Notes: a model not told the origin generated them from the sequence alone. A stretch of 64,000 bases of DNA from JADKBO01 sp965230345 (GCA_965230345.1 CBDDKR010000002.1:682001-746000); one strand, 5' to 3'. Shown: positions 13,901-23,400, counted from the first letter of the stretch. Numbers and translations are program-made.

Positions 13901-16778
13901 CACCTTCATTCAACATACCATACATAGTTGAACTCGCATCATCATAGTACATAGACATTATTTGTCCACCTGAAGGGTAATTCAAGGTTACTAAAAAACT
14001 AGCATTACCCGTGGATTGATCAAGAATATGCAAGGCATTTTCATTGGCATGGTATAAAACGTCACCAGGACCAAAGGCTATTCCATTCCCACAACAAGAC
14101 ACACCAGATGAGCCTAACTCAGTTAAGGCTCCAGTTGTTAGATTTACAGTTCCAAGACCATCTCCACCCTCTAAATAAACAAAATAAGTTCCGTCAGATC
14201 TAAACGCACCATCGGAGTAAGCATTACCAAATGAATGTGTTCCTGAAACACCAATTTCAGTTCCCATTCCTGTTGTTGGGTCAATTTGAACCAAAACTGG
14301 TAATCCCGATCCACTTCTTTGACATACACTATAATAATCTCCGGAAATAGGATCTTGTGAAATAGACCCACATCTATCAAAACCAACAGCTCCTATAGCT
14401 GTGGCATCACCAGTATTCCCATCGATTGAATACAATGTAGAAGGACCACTAGGCCCAGAATATCCTGTTCCAATAAAACTCCCAACCAATGAGACCTGAC
14501 TGTACCATTCATTAAAAGCCATATCTATATCTGCTTGAGTCATACACTCGCCTACCGTCATATCTGCTGGTGGAGTCAATACTACTGCCGACGCATCTGT
14601 AACTGTAAATGTCGCCGATCCTGTAACGTCTGCTTCACAATCGCTGCTCGCAGTAAACACTACCGTTACATCTCCGCCACATGAGTCTGGTGCACTACTT
14701 CCATCATCACTAATCATTACATTACATCCACCACTTGAACTCGCTCCACTTATCCATGAAGCAAAAGCCATGTCTATATCTGCTTGTGTCATACACTCAC
14801 CTACCGTCATATCTGCTGGTGGAGTCAATACTACCGCCGACGCATCTGTAACTGTAAATGTCGCCGATCCTGTAACGTCTGCTTCACAATCGCTGCTCGC
14901 AGTAAACACTACCGTTACATCTCCGCCACATGAGTCTGGTGCACTACTTCCATCATCACTAATCATTACATTACATCCACCACTTGAACTCGCTCCACTT
15001 ATCCATGAAGCAAAAGCCATGTCTATATCTGCTTGTGTCATACACTCACCTACCGTCATATCTGCTGGTGGAGTCAATACTACCGCCGACGCATCTGTAA
15101 CTGTAAATGTCGCCGATCCTGTAACGTCTGCTTCACAATCGCTGCTCGCCGTGAATACTACCGTTACATCTCCGCCACATGAGTCTGGTGCACTACTTCC
15201 ATCATCACTAATCATTACATTACATCCACCACTTGAACTCGCTCCACTTATCCATGAAGCAAAAGCCATGTCTATATCTGCTTGTGTCATACACTCACCT
15301 ACCGTCATATCTGCTGGTGGAGTCAATACTACCGCCGACGCATCTGTAACTGTAAATGTCGCCGATCCCGTAACATCAGCTTCACAATCGCTGCTCGCCG
15401 TGAATACTACCGTTACATCTCCGCCACATGCGTCTGGTGCTCCAGCGCTATTATCGCTAATCATTACACTACATCCACCACTTGAGCTTACGCCACCTAA
15501 CCATGTGCTGAAAGCTGCATCTACATCAACCTGAGTCATACACTCACCTACCGTCATATCTGCTGGTGGAGTCAATACTACCGCCGATGCATCTGTAACT
15601 GTAAACGTTGCCGATCCCGTAACATCAGCTTCACAATCGCTGCTCGCCGTGAATACTACCGTTACATCTCCGCCACATGCGTCTGGTGCTCCAGCGCTAT
15701 TATCGCTAATCATTACACTACATCCACCACTTGAACTTACGCCACCTAACCATGTGCTGAAAGCTGCATCTACATCAACCTGAGTCATACACTCACCTAC
15801 CGTCATATCTGCTGGTGGGGTCAATACTACCGCCGATGCATCTGTAACTGTAAACGTTGCCGATCCCGTAACGTCAGCTTCACAATCGCTGCTCGCCGTG
15901 AATACTACCGTTACATCTCCGCCACATGCGTCTGGTGCTCCAGCGCTATTATCGCTAATCATTACACTACATCCACCACTTGAACTTACGCCACCTAACC
16001 ATGTGCTGAAAGCTGCATCTACATCAACCTGAGTCATACACTCACCTACCGTCATATCTGCTGGTGGAGTCAATACTACCGCCGATGCATCTGTAACCGT
16101 AAATGTCGCTGAAGCCATAACTGGAGTGCCACAAGTACTTGTCGCTGTCCATGTCACTGTTGTTGCACCACCACAAGCATCAGGTGCACCTGAATTATCA
16201 TCTGTTAACATTGGATTACAACCGTTAGACACCGATGCCGTACTCAACCATGTGTTAAACGCAGCATCTACATCAACCTGTGTCATACAATCATTTACCG
16301 TCATATCTGCCGGAGTCGTAATCACAGGATCTGTTGATGGAGTTACCGAAACTGAAGCTGAACAGAAAGGCTCTCCATTATTTGTACACGTATTACTTAT
16401 GCTCAAAATAGCAATATCCGCAGGATCACCCATATTAGTGACTGCTGGAAAAGTAATCGTTGAAGAGGTAACACCCATTACAGATGCAATACTATTCCCT
16501 CCTACATCATTGGTATAGATAATACCGACATCATAGCCAGTACCACAACCTGTGGGAAAATTATTCACTTGAATGGTCAGTGTAATATTACCTGCACCAT
16601 CATCACAAGCACATACGCTTTCTAAACAAGCCTCAGCAGCTCCACAAGAAGCATCACATTGACCTTGTAATGAAAAAGATGAAATAAATAAGAATAAAAA
16701 TAATGACAAACTGCCAAGACTCGAGGCTGCTATACGCCTAGTCCTAGCCAAGGGGAAGCTATAAATCATTAAGCTCAT
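1914..16778 (-). CDS. Giant T9SS-exported HYR-repeat protein (4954 aa)
   Basis: A predicted cell-surface or secreted protein. Residues 1-39 form a signal peptide with a probable cut at LQG|QC. Residues ~150-760 are eight related Cys-containing Ig-like units of 83 residues (249 bp); six are almost identical. An unrelated beta-propeller-like segment (~762-992) and a NIDO-like beta-rich segment (~1173-1376) sit inside repeat units, and a Gly-rich segment (~1958-2220, with CCG-type DNA repeats) sits inside an HYR domain. Many HYR-type domains follow (ITCPADV...DNC...FPVGTTT...D..GN...C). The end holds a carboxypeptidase-regulatory-like beta domain (~4546-4606), dockerin-like motifs (~4601-4663, loop DVTADGNIRASDL), a cohesin-like domain (~4733-4866) and a type A T9SS sorting domain (~4868-4954, NEPNPF...YQI...KKMMI). 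The last ~1,050 residues are closely related to the neighbouring giant protein. Adhesin or matrix role is inferred; no catalytic motif was seen. Confidence 0.9.
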   Translation of the reverse strand: MSLMIYSFPLARTRRIAASSLGSLSLFLFLFISSFSLQGQCDASCGAAEACLESVCACDDGAGNITLTIQVNNFPTGCGTGYDVGIIYTNDVGGNSIASVMGVTSSTITFPAVTNMGDPADIAILSISNTCTNNGEPFCSASVSVTPSTDPVITTPADMTVNDCMTQVDVDAAFNTWLSTASVSNGCNPMLTDDNSGAPDACGGATTVTWTATSTCGTPVMASATFTVTDASAVVLTPPADMTVGECMTQVDVDAAFSTWLGGVSSSGGCSVMISDNSAGAPDACGGDVTVVFTASSDCEADVTGSATFTVTDASAVVLTPPADMTVGECMTQVDVDAAFSTWLGGVSSSGGCSVMISDNSAGAPDACGGDVTVVFTASSDCEADVTGSATFTVTDASAVVLTPPADMTVGECMTQVDVDAAFSTWLGGVSSSGGCSVMISDNSAGAPDACGGDVTVVFTASSDCEADVTGSATFTVTDASAVVLTPPADMTVGECMTQADIDMAFASWISGASSSGGCNVMISDDGSSAPDSCGGDVTVVFTASSDCEADVTGSATFTVTDASAVVLTPPADMTVGECMTQADIDMAFASWISGASSSGGCNVMISDDGSSAPDSCGGDVTVVFTASSDCEADVTGSATFTVTDASAVVLTPPADMTVGECMTQADIDMAFASWISGASSSGGCNVMISDDGSSAPDSCGGDVTVVFTASSDCEADVTGSATFTVTDASAVVLTPPADMTVGECMTQADIDMAFNEWYSQVSLVGSFIGTGYSGPSGPSTLYSIDGNTGDATAIGAVGFDRCGSISQDPISGDYYSVCQRSGSGLPVLVQIDPTTGMGTEIGVSGTHSFGNAYSDGAFRSDGTYFVYLEGGDGLGTVNLTTGALTELGSSGVSCCGNGIAFGPGDVLYHANENALHILDQSTGNASFLVTLNYPSGGQIMSMYYDDASSTMYGMLNEGGGGSNRFLCTIDLTTGEVTKIGSDIGPVARIAAGSSSTISGGCNPVLTDDNTGAPDACGGNTTVTWTVASDCEADVTASATFTVTDAPAVVVTPPTDAMIMECQTQMDVDMAFSNWLATASIGGGCNAMLSNNAMAAPDACGGSVTVEFTGSSDCEADVVESATFTVTDAPAMNLTTPSDVMEEACQDQDDIDLAFDDFLNDYTLSGGCPSASVSMSVSGLDIGGYDETIMPSAPVNAPMSPTVAGTVSSCDDCTEMIALPFTFSFYGVDYNSLWISSNGYVTFTPPMTSGCCSGTPLPTDIVSNSYLPTNFIALWWTDILPFVGGNIQYGTNSDGDFVISFVNLPPFGGGSDILTGHIVLSPNGNIEIIYESYADYMYGPATIGIQNADGSSYQELFHGDPANPPAVQNIVYEPIIAPSACGGSAMVTWTANDGCSTETGSATFTVEDAEPITFSCSDLTIGADMSQVDADAALAGWVDDVINNTTGGCNLIINDDAPGAAPDVCIGGTVTVEFTIMDDCFDNDTCTATFTVPPSSLSVNPMGAGSVCIDLPVELFGKVMGGSGNFTHRWTVITGMGTFDDAFIENAVFTPTSSGNVELLYEVTDTDSGCTVSQTMSIYVQDDCDYEFTIDDPCVCNNDADVNADNGTFMELMTVTGPNGSALPNGMSWTFTDLTGAYSASPFNEENIPGPQGSLLAAGQTMQYCSNLGGCTVYNSASGNMLTAPYGSYYLVFSHVDAEGYCGSVQGPFPDDDADPTTANPANTVLSLCNTCFYPNVSVLNLPPTICESEAPITIQGVPTATGNGTWNGEATFTGGNPPYSYGVVNGLTDNGDGTATFDPSIAGAGTYTLSYTFEDQPALGGSEPGCFQAVQASITVTPNVDPSFTDDDDDNIVCLGQIVTLTANAAGGIFTGDGVTDNGDGTATFTTNAEGKFVVTYSYTNGCAGSYSEIYETDNIDPTITCPADVAVSNDAGICGAVVDYDMPMADDNCGVTLNAGAETFVYTGVSQFWTVPAGVTSVNIVASGGSGGNGNGGIGGRGATMSGDFAVSPGDVLEIVVGQGGQQYGNSGGGGAGSGVLLGGTPLVIAGGGGGGAINAAGYDADIAPNGGNSSGLGGISGAGGQKGYRTGDCGWASGGGGFMTDGYGGDGTWDGGILPGTIGGTGAGLSWANGGAGGMNGGCTFTYPNQGSWGLGGGAAGSYGGGGGGGYSGGGGGQYVDPDPANRGGGGGGSLNNGMNQVNIPGNNTGNGVVVITTSGSDLVLVEGLPSGSIFPVGTTTNTYVITDNTGNTASCSFEVEVADDENPMIACPADVTISTSNLGSTGDCAGQYDWNHALPTDNCYVSDYTVTYTNPTGTVDGPNLVFEGSTSSNLGIGNRDFELGTTTINYYVEDASGNTATCGFTVTVEDDETPVFADCPNGLVVDVFTNDCTTNIFWSIPNATDNCGVTVTQTAGPAYGSAVAPGMYTITYEAADNATPANSVECTFDINVIDTENPVIVNCPFNDQILDVNGNCEGILPDYTVQMGVLDNCTDPIVDIVQLPAPGTVYAVGDVVMVSITVTDASNNSSVCSFDVLVEDNDAPVANCLDLNGSVGNGDNVYLDNAGMATISVSDINDNSTDNCGIASIVLDHTAFTCNHIGANTVTMTVTDVNGNQSSCLSEVVVVDSIMPMAMCNDVTLNLNEFGNATVSIDDIDNGSSDNCAIVSRQLSESFFDCEDLGSNTINLTIIDQNGNSASCDASITITDTETPVFANCPPAAVTYDVFTNDCEMSLVWSIPTAIDNCKPIVTQTSGPAYGSLVGPGVYNIEYTAMDLAGNSTTCAFVINVVDTENPLITCPTQSVVTVVPTDAGVCEYTVLDGSLDAIVSENCDSIAVAHDFTSAGSMDATTLMNHVFPIGQTNVTWTATDSTGNSVSCSFILSVLDEELPTITCIADITVGTDDDICGAIVDYDLPMIGDNCPLPADALQLMVGLQTGAEFPIGTTTIIYRVTDAAGNTAECGFDVTVEDDDAPMIDCTIDPNDPQMTEMVMCESEFAWNHPVPTDNCSIDAYTYKITNPDGTVNGPFTLIEIVNGGSTETEYAFEEGTTVVEYYVVDEYGNESSCSFSVIVTDEAPPHFANCPADMVFGNDPDQCGASVNWVIPHAYDNCDTPITVEADPANEYAPGDYIPVGSYTIRYTASDNDGNEMECVFMITVEDTQEPEILVGKPQDETVDCDNVPTPLVLGENDVEDNCTDDPTIEFDQVSTQDPDQGSCDHYNYTVTNVWTVTDEYDNAQVWEQVVTVQDTVAPILTLPLDATVECDGQTMEESFVCDPANGIFAPNASDVAYGIPNASDNCASDDFICIEYQDVFTSGNCGFTGTIERTWTATDPCGNAASAVQVITIVDETAPEFTCMDVTIELDEDGLANIGADDVIDGGINAVVDACSDPMDLTYQMSQTDFDCSHVGSNEITLIVTDDCGNSAACLVDVTVVDVTVPNITCPSNAIIQLDAGECEIIVSTAAQATDNCDVVITYSPDLTDFLPIGLNTITATATDPSGNNAQCSFTIEVVEHVPSSNSLNCNNNINVSLDGDCQAVLNADMLLEGGDYRCYDNYCIEILDANGIPHGNSFDLSDVGQTFEVTITDCMGSNNSCWGYVNIEEKLLPEIECPADVTISCSQDPEERDQSGRLITGEAELLTCEPSAVIEYEDNFIDNGQCESPRAIVERLWRIIDQSGNEVTCTQIITIDAFDLNDVVFPANLEDTDALTCKDVSADASLVDPANTGYPVLNDVEINLTSNLCMASLNYSDEIFNICDGSYEILRTWKIRNMCQPVSPTNPRIGIQVIKVLDVEGPKLQPCPQDTVISTGPWSCYGEFDLPIPDFIYDECTNAADFDVKIYGGGKLIRTGYYSTGDLNIRAVDLKNGKTYTIRYTASDPCGNTTVCTFDVSVRDLTAPVAIAKEDIVLSLGGGAYGDGTAKLFVESIDNDSYDNCTDVYIEIRRHQAPECTNLGVNGHNNNNTYDDDNHADDNINDTDDGQFVKFCCEDLSAVEVDGNQDGVVDSLDLGYVQVFMRVWDDANGSGVYGDEVNGYHDNYNESWTFVKVEDKLPPIIACPADATIYCDWGIDVSADFGNGFQNADQANFDKTGVAEAYGSCGVLDVFFNDNINLDDCGVGTIIRQFQATNSSKTGPKTVTCQQVITVEPRPSQFQVLPPNQNPLSVGCTLTQSDLDKRLPTVIGGPCDVIGENVSVDTFLFENGVCKKWVAEYNYMNWCTGESMGPFYAYFVYEDTEKPVLDDCDDKMFEVDANCEHVLTLTNSATDGGGCTDEGWLKWQLFVDTWADGNINHYASSFVSPTAFRNWKPIAGNDPLLPGGHTYADVVYVKYIEPTSSMGNDEASITLEAEVISGMMSNHKVHWKVTDGCHNHSTCSYDVMVVDKKAPTPYCVSLSSAVMENGGVELWASDFDKGSFDNCTPQQSILFTFNEVQGVFADTIIKVGNKEYLVNSTVPHYFDENGFVDFDGDGVVYPAAKNATINKYNEGDIQKWAPFYRSSAKVFDCDEYLAQGANGYELKMSVWDLKLNTDFCIIYLSLVDNHGACDPNSRMTISGKVLDEKGEGVSEVTMTIEGSVNDFVKVKTVDGSYEFTNLPQYADFTINAEKDIDYMNGISTLDLILIQRHILQLQEFTSPYQMISADVTADGNIRASDLVELRKLILGLTSDFTATSWKFHDSKIALDIESAMDVNGGVFITDLSADVTDADFVGTKIGDVSGDALANARSQDVTPRSNKKVQLMIEDVEVKSGDKISVAVTANNFKQVFGYQFTMGLRGLEYSAVKSGAIDVNASNIGLISNTTITSSWAAEQLTTVDNDAVLFTLEFVATQGGQLSTMLTINSDVTKAESYTGSEMSVSKVELGFRTDEIIAVNALHQNEPNPFKESTMIMYEVAEAGISTFTLYDVTGKVLLTKDVESAKGMNTISFGSDEINTSGIVYYQIESGDYTATKKMMIIE
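10115..10905 (-). other. Glycine-rich insert domain with CCG microsatellites
   Basis: This part of the giant gene encodes ~260 residues dominated by Gly runs (for example GGGGGGG and SGGGGG). It is bounded by 'FVYTGVSQFWTVPAGV' and 'GNGVVVITTSGSD'. On the plus strand it shows short ccg/cca trinucleotide runs near 10204-10290 and 10620-10640; because the period is three, length changes would keep the frame. It interrupts an HYR domain after its DNC motif, and the rest of that domain resumes at 'PSGSIFPVGTTT'. Confidence 0.8.
14541..16283 (-). repeat. Tandem array of seven 249-bp units inside the giant gene
   Basis: The same marker sequence (catacactc or a close variant) recurs at 14541, 14790, 15039, 15288, 15537, 15786, 16035 and 16284, exactly 249 bp apart each time. 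Units 14541-15287 (three) encode one variant (ADIDMAFASWISGAS) and 15288-16034 (three) a second (VDVDAAFSTWLGGVS); the rest of the unit is shared. The unit at 16035 is more divergent. The pattern suggests recent duplication or gene conversion in two blocks of three. Confidence 0.92.
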
Positions 16779-16859
16779 GGTTGGTTTTTTAATAAATTAA
16801 TTGGTTCCTATTCATATGTTCACCAGTAGAGATACCTCTCCCAGGTGCACTATAAGTTA

Positions 16860-16867
16860 CAAAGGTA
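16860..16867 (-). promoter_or_regulatory. -7 box TACCTTTG upstream of the first giant gene
   Basis: Minus-strand TACCTTTG matches TAnnTTTG, 81 bp before the start codon at 16778. No convincing -33 box. The implied leader is about 75 nt. Confidence 0.45.
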
Positions 16868-17369
16868 ATATTATTTTTTATTTACCCATGCAGCCAATAT
16901 TAATTATATTTTAATAAATTTCCCAATACTATATTTTAGTTCAAGAGTTTTTTATTGCATTTTAATTGCATTATAGCACCTATTTGTTATACTTATTTGA
17001 CTAATATCAAATAAAACATAAGAAAAAGAAATCATCTTTAATACCTGTTTTTCATCTTTTCAAAACTTATTCAATACAATCATTGACAATTTTCATACCA
17101 TTTTTTAAACTTTTTATCACGAAACAGTCAATTAAAAGAATATAGACTCACTCAAATTGGACAACCATTAATCAATTGCGCGACATAAGCAGGACTCCCA
17201 GAACAAAAAAATAATTGATTAGGTGGGTAATAAATTGATCAACTCAGGAATAGCATTTAAGATGTGAGCATCAATAATAACATAGATGGTTTTCATTAAG
17301 ATATAATAGCCGTAACTATAAAATCAATGGTTCTGAAACAACATCTCTAAATCCTTAAAATTTTCTAAC
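16868..17369. other. Gene-free AT-rich spacer between the giant genes
   Basis: About 500 bp with no open reading frame of note on either strand, no repeat shared with the rest of the window and no clear hairpin. It lies upstream of the first giant gene and downstream of the second one's terminator. Confidence 0.6.
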
Positions 17370-17405
17370 AAAAAAGGGCTTGGAGATCACTCCAAGCCCT
17401 TTTTT
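17370..17405 (-). terminator. Rho-independent terminator of the second giant gene
   Basis: A perfect 16-bp inverted repeat (arms aaaaaagggcttggag and ctccaagccctttttt) with a 4-nt loop ends 20 bp after the stop at 17426. The minus-strand arm finishes in TTTTTT, as in an intrinsic terminator. Confidence 0.9.
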
Positions 17406-17425
17406 GCAAAAGATTTATTGTATTC

Positions 17426-20400
17426 CTATTTTTCAAGGATCAACATTTTCTTTGTAGCGGTGAAATCACCACTTTCTATCTGGTAGTAAACGATTCCCCT
17501 CACTTTCATATCAGCTGTTGTAAATGTAACAGTGTTAATTCCTTTAACTCCTTCTACATCTTTAACCAATACTACTTTACCAGTTACGTCATACAATGTA
17601 AATGTAACATCACCAGCATTTGCCAATTCGTAAGCTACTGTAGTAACATCACTGAATGGGTTAGGCTCGTTTTGGTACAATGCATTTACTGCAACTTCAG
17701 TATTGTTTGTTCTGAATGTTACATCAATGTTTGCTACGTTCATCTCAGCATCAGTATAAGCTTCTGCTTTAGTAACGTTAGAATTGATGTTCAACATTGA
17801 ACTTAACTTACCACTCTTAGTAGCAACAAACTCTAATGTGAACAATACTTGGTCAGCATTTACTGAAGCCATTTCAGTACTTGCCCAAGAAGTTGTAATT
17901 ACTTCGTTAGAGATAATTCCTACGTTTTCATCCAACATTGTAATTGCACCGCTTCTTACACCATTGTAGTTCAATCCATTTAAGTTAGTTGTGAATTGGT
18001 AACCATATACGTCAGCAAAGTTTGCAGAAGTTACGTCAACTGCAACTGTTTGACCAGCTACAACTTCTTGCTCTTCTACTACTAAGTTAACAGTTTTGTT
18101 GCTTCTTGAATCAACAGCAGTTGATCTCAAGTTAGCAGCAGCATCACCACTTACATCACCAACTTTAGTTCCAATAAAATTGATATCGTACATAGCGTCA
18201 ACTAATGCACCAGTATTGTTATCCATTTCATAAACTAATGGTGTATTCATAGATAATTGCTGATCTTCTTTAATAATCATCCAACTTGGAGCAGTAAAAT
18301 CATTCTTAACACCTAAAATAAGTTTTCTCAATTCTACTAAATCACTCGATCTGATGTTCATATCACTATTAACATCAGCTGCAATTAATTTCATTTCAGA
18401 ACTAAGTTCACTAAGTCCTAGTATGTGTCTTTGAATAAGGATCAAATCTAAGGTAGAAATACCATTCATATAATCACCTTCTTTCTTAGCAACTATGTTA
18501 TAATCTACATCTTTAACTAAGTTTTTGAATTCAAACTCACCATCAACGACCTTTGTTTCACTAAAACCAATGAATGGGCTTACAATAGTTACTTCAACGT
18601 CATGGATTAGATTTCCATTTTCAGTTGCAATTCTACCTGAAATTGAACCTCTGCTATTTGGATCACACCCACCTTGATTATCAATCAAAGAAAGATATAC
18701 TACACAGAAGTCCGTATTCATCTTAGTATCCCAAACACTCATTCGTACTGGAACTCCATTTGGTCCTTGAGCACCAAATTCATCACAATCAAATACTTTA
18801 GCAGAAGATCTATAAGCAGGTACCCACTTCTGGATATCACCATTATCGTATTTATTAATGGTACCGGTCTTAGCTTTAGGATAAGTAACTCCATCACCAT
18901 CAAAGTCAACGAAGCCATTCTCATCGAAGTATTGAGGTGTCGATGCATTAACTAAGTAATCCGTATTACCCACTCTAATAATGGTGTCAAGGAATGCTCC
19001 TCTCTCTTCGTAGAAAGTGAATAACAATTCTTCTTGTGCACAACAATTGTCAAATGATCCTTTATCAAAATCGCTAGCCCAAAGTTCAACACCACCATTC
19101 TCCATTAAGGCAGAGCTTAAGCTCACGCAGTAAGGAGTTGGAGCCTTCTTATCAGCTACCATTACATCATAGCTACAAGTGCTGTGGTTATGACATCCAT
19201 CAGTAACTTTCCAGTGCACTTTGTGATTTGACATCTTACCAGTAATAATCTCAGCATCTAATGTTACAGATACTTCATCATTGCCCATGCTTGAAGTAGG
19301 CTCAATGTATTTAACATAAACAACGTCAGCATATGTGTGACCTCCTGGAAGCATTGGGTCATCTCCTGCAACAGGTTTCCAGTTTCTAAATCCACTTGGA
19401 CTAACAAAGCTTGATGCATAATGATTGATGTTTCCATCAGCCCATGTATCAACAAACAATTGCCATTTCAACCAACCTTCGTCAGTACATCCACCACCAT
19501 CAGTCGCGCTGTTCGTAAGTGTCAATACAGCTTCACAATTGGCGTCAACGCCGAACATTTTATCTTCACAATCATCCAATACTGGCTTTTCAGTATCTTC
19601 ATAAACAAAGTATGCATAGAATGGTCCCATAGACTCACCAGTACACCAGTTCATATAGTTGTACTCAGCAACCCACTTCTTACAAACACCATTCTCAAAC
19701 AAGAAGGTATCAACTTTTACATTCTCACCAATCACATCACAAGGTCCTCCTGTTACAGTAGGTAACCTTTTATCCAAGTCTTCTTGAGTCAATGAACATC
19801 CAACACTTAGTGGATTTGGATTTGGTGGAGACACACTAAATTGACTTGGTCTTGGAAGAACCGTAATCACTTGCTGACAAGTAACGGTCTTTGTACCAGT
19901 CTTAGAGTTTGTAGAAGCTTGGAACTGTCTAATGATCGTTCCTACTCCACAATCGTCAACATTTATGTTATCATTAAAGTATACATCAACAGATCCACAA
20001 GTTCCATATGCTTCAGCAACACCTGTTTTATCAAAGTTTGCTTGATCAGTGTTTTGGAATCCACCACCGAAATCAGCAGATACATCGATTCCCCAATCAC
20101 AGTAGATAGTAGCATCTGCTGGACAAGAAATTACTGGAGGTAATTTGTCTTCAACTTTAACGTAAGCCCAACCTTCGTTGTAATTATCCCTTTGAGGAGC
20201 ACAACCAGGGAATGGCTCAACTTCGTCACCGTAAACACCAGACATGTTAGCATCATCCCATACTCTGATGATTACCATCACATATCCTCTATCCAATGAA
20301 TCAATTACACCGTCACCGTTTGCATCAACTACTTCCGCTTCAATATCTTCACAACAGAATTTTACAAATTCACCATGATCTGTATCAAACCTATTGTCAT

Positions 20401-23400
20401 TAGGGTGATTTCCAGTTCCAAATCTTATGTTGGTATCATTAAATGTTCTGTTATTATTGTAAGGCTGATTCCCTTGTAAATCTCCATCGTTTCCACATTG
20501 AGGAGCGTCATCCGCTCTTCTTATTTCCATATGTACATCAGTACAAACATCAAACGAACCATTATCTATATGATGTGTAAATAGTTTTGCCTGTCCTCCA
20601 TTTGGATAATTAGGCGTCAAACTCACAACGATATCTTGATCTGTAGTTACTACCGGAGAAACCTTATCTAAAACAACGATTTCAGCAGTATCTGTTCTTT
20701 CATTACCACAACAGTCATATGCCGTATAGAAGAACAAATGTTTCCCTTTTGGAGCACCAACAGCGATATATCCACCCTCTGGTTTTGGGCTAATTACCAC
20801 ACCAGCAGGACCAGATACGTAATAACCTGGAGCAATATCACAATCATCATGTAATTCCCAAGGCTCTGGCAACATGAATTCAGCCGTACAATCCCAAGGT
20901 CTAGTACTAACAATTGTATCTCTTAAGTTGAATGTAGGAGCCTCATTGTCACTTGCCTTAATGATCTGAACAAACTTAGAATCTTCTAGTGTACACCAGT
21001 TGATGTATTCCCACTCTCTAATTACCTTCTTATTGCCATGGCAACCTGCACCACATGCATCAATAACATTATCCGTATAGGTTACAAATAGGTTACAAAT
21101 GTTTTCGTCTACTTTCTGAACATGATCATTAACAACATAAGTTGGGAATGCAAAAGTGTACCCCTCATGGTTTTCAATGATATTCGTCTTCGTATTATCT
21201 TTTGTCAATGGATCATCAAAGTATGCAGCAATAGCCTCAGGAGATAAATCGCTCGCACCACAACCCAATTCAACCAATTCAGCTGGTTGTTGGATATCTA
21301 GGTTAAAGTCCAGAGGAGTAATATTAATCACATGAACACAACTAGACTGCATACCATTGATATCAGTAGCTATATAAGTTCTCTTTGCTTCTCTACCTCC
21401 ACAGTCATCACCAATTACCGCATCCGCATAAACAAGATTGAAGTCACTACAATCACTTATTGTTGGGTCCTCCAATTCAATTTCACCATCTTTCAATGAT
21501 TCGTATAAAACACAACTCATTGTCAAAGTATCCGGACATGCAATTACAGGAGGCAATTTGTCTTCAATATTAATTGTCGTAGTACAATTAACACCAGAAT
21601 CTGGATCAGCAACAGTCACTTCATAAGTTCCTGGCTCTGTAATCACATTTCCAGCTAATCCTTGTATAGTAACTATGTAATCGTTATAACATCTGTAAGG
21701 TCCTCCCTCAAGTAACATATCCGCACCAATAACAGCCTCACAATCCTGCGTCATCGAAGTATTAATTACAGCATTACAATTCAAAGAAGTCGTAGTATTT
21801 GCTACTGGGTAATTAATAACCTCTAGATTGAATGTACATTCAGAAACATTCCCACATCCATCATCCGCTTGGTATGTCCAAGAGTACAATCCTTCTACAA
21901 ATGAATCTCCACTGTTTAAGTCCGTACCCGCAGTTTGCATAACTTCTGTCATATTTCCGGTAACCACAGAATAATGAATGTTACCATTCCATGTTCTAGG
22001 GTTGAAAGTACCTCCTGTAAACGCAGGATTACCTTTACCTACACCAGTAGTAATACTTAAGTTAGCATCGTTATAATTGTTCGCACCATTAGTATATCTA
22101 AAATCAGAACCACCATCAATTTGTGCGATATAAATTCCATACGTTTCGCCTGGCATAATCGTCAATCCACCCACTGGTAAAGCAGTTGGGTTTCCAGTAC
22201 CTGCAGAAGTAACCATGCTACTTCCTAAACTAGTCCAAGCACCAGCATTTGTTTCATTCCCCACATAAGTACCAGCAGAAGTAGTGTACCAAACCTCAAC
22301 TTCATTCATTGTTCCAGCAGCCGATTCTAAGTGAACATCAAACATGGTAATTGTCAATGGAGCAATTCCAGTGTTTTCAATATCAAACATGTTTCCTGCA
22401 AAACCATTGTTGTCGGTAAATGTTGTCGGCAAGAATGTTGTCGTTAATATTCCTTCGCAATTATCTACTGCAAAAGGTGGAACGAAGTGATAAATGTATT
22501 CACATTCTCCTGCATCCAAACTAATGATTGAATTCGAAGGACATGTCAATTCAGGAGCTATATTATCTTCGACTGTTACATTTGCAATACACATGCTTTC
22601 AGCATCACAACCATCAATTACTGTTAAAGTAACTTCATGTGTATTCGCACACATTGGTGTATTTGGCGTAATGTCAAAGCAATCAAACATTGTTCTTGAT
22701 GCTTCAAACGTTAAGTCAGCTGTTGAAGTACAATTATCAGAACTTCCTCCATCCAATTCATCAGCTTCAATCATAGCCTTTCCTTCTTCATCCAATTGAA
22801 CTGTAATATCTTGACATACAGCCATCGGAGGAGTCGCATCATCTTGAGTAATGGTTTGTACATGCTCTGTCGTATTTCCACAGTTGTCTGTAGCTACATA
22901 TGTTCTAGTTATTATAACAGAACCAGCACACATTCCCATCATAGATTCTTCAGTAAGTGTAGCCAGGATAGGTCCTTCTAATTCTTGACCTTCGTTCAAC
23001 ATTCCTGGAGAACTAGTTGCTGGTCCCGACCAAGTAAAATCGCTTCCAGTTAAACCTGTTCCAGTCAATTGAAGTGATTGGTCAGTTAATGTAGAATTCG
23101 TTTCTTCCACTCCAATATCAGTTGACATCATTCCATCAGCGGTTCCACCTACAGCGGTAAAATCACCTTCGTAACTGATAAATTGTAACACCGTCGTACC
23201 TTCGATAAGAGCTATTCCGTCAGGTGCACCATTTTGAATACCATTCGAAGGGTAATTGAATGCTACAGCACCATGTCCACAAGACTCCGAAGGGATTATT
23301 CCTGATAGAGCCATTGTATTGTATACAGCCCCACCATTTCCGTTATATAATTCTATACTATAATTAGAAAGATCTACACCTGCGATACCCGCAATTTCGA

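Noticed and set aside
14770..15534. Plus-strand open frame of 254 codons across the tandem repeats
   Set aside because: It is opposite the giant gene and stays open only because the 249-bp unit is a multiple of three and lacks stops in that frame; its protein is three copies of the same antisense sequence.
14541..16283. CRISPR array
   Set aside because: The period is 249 bp with coding, near-identical units and no short spacers.
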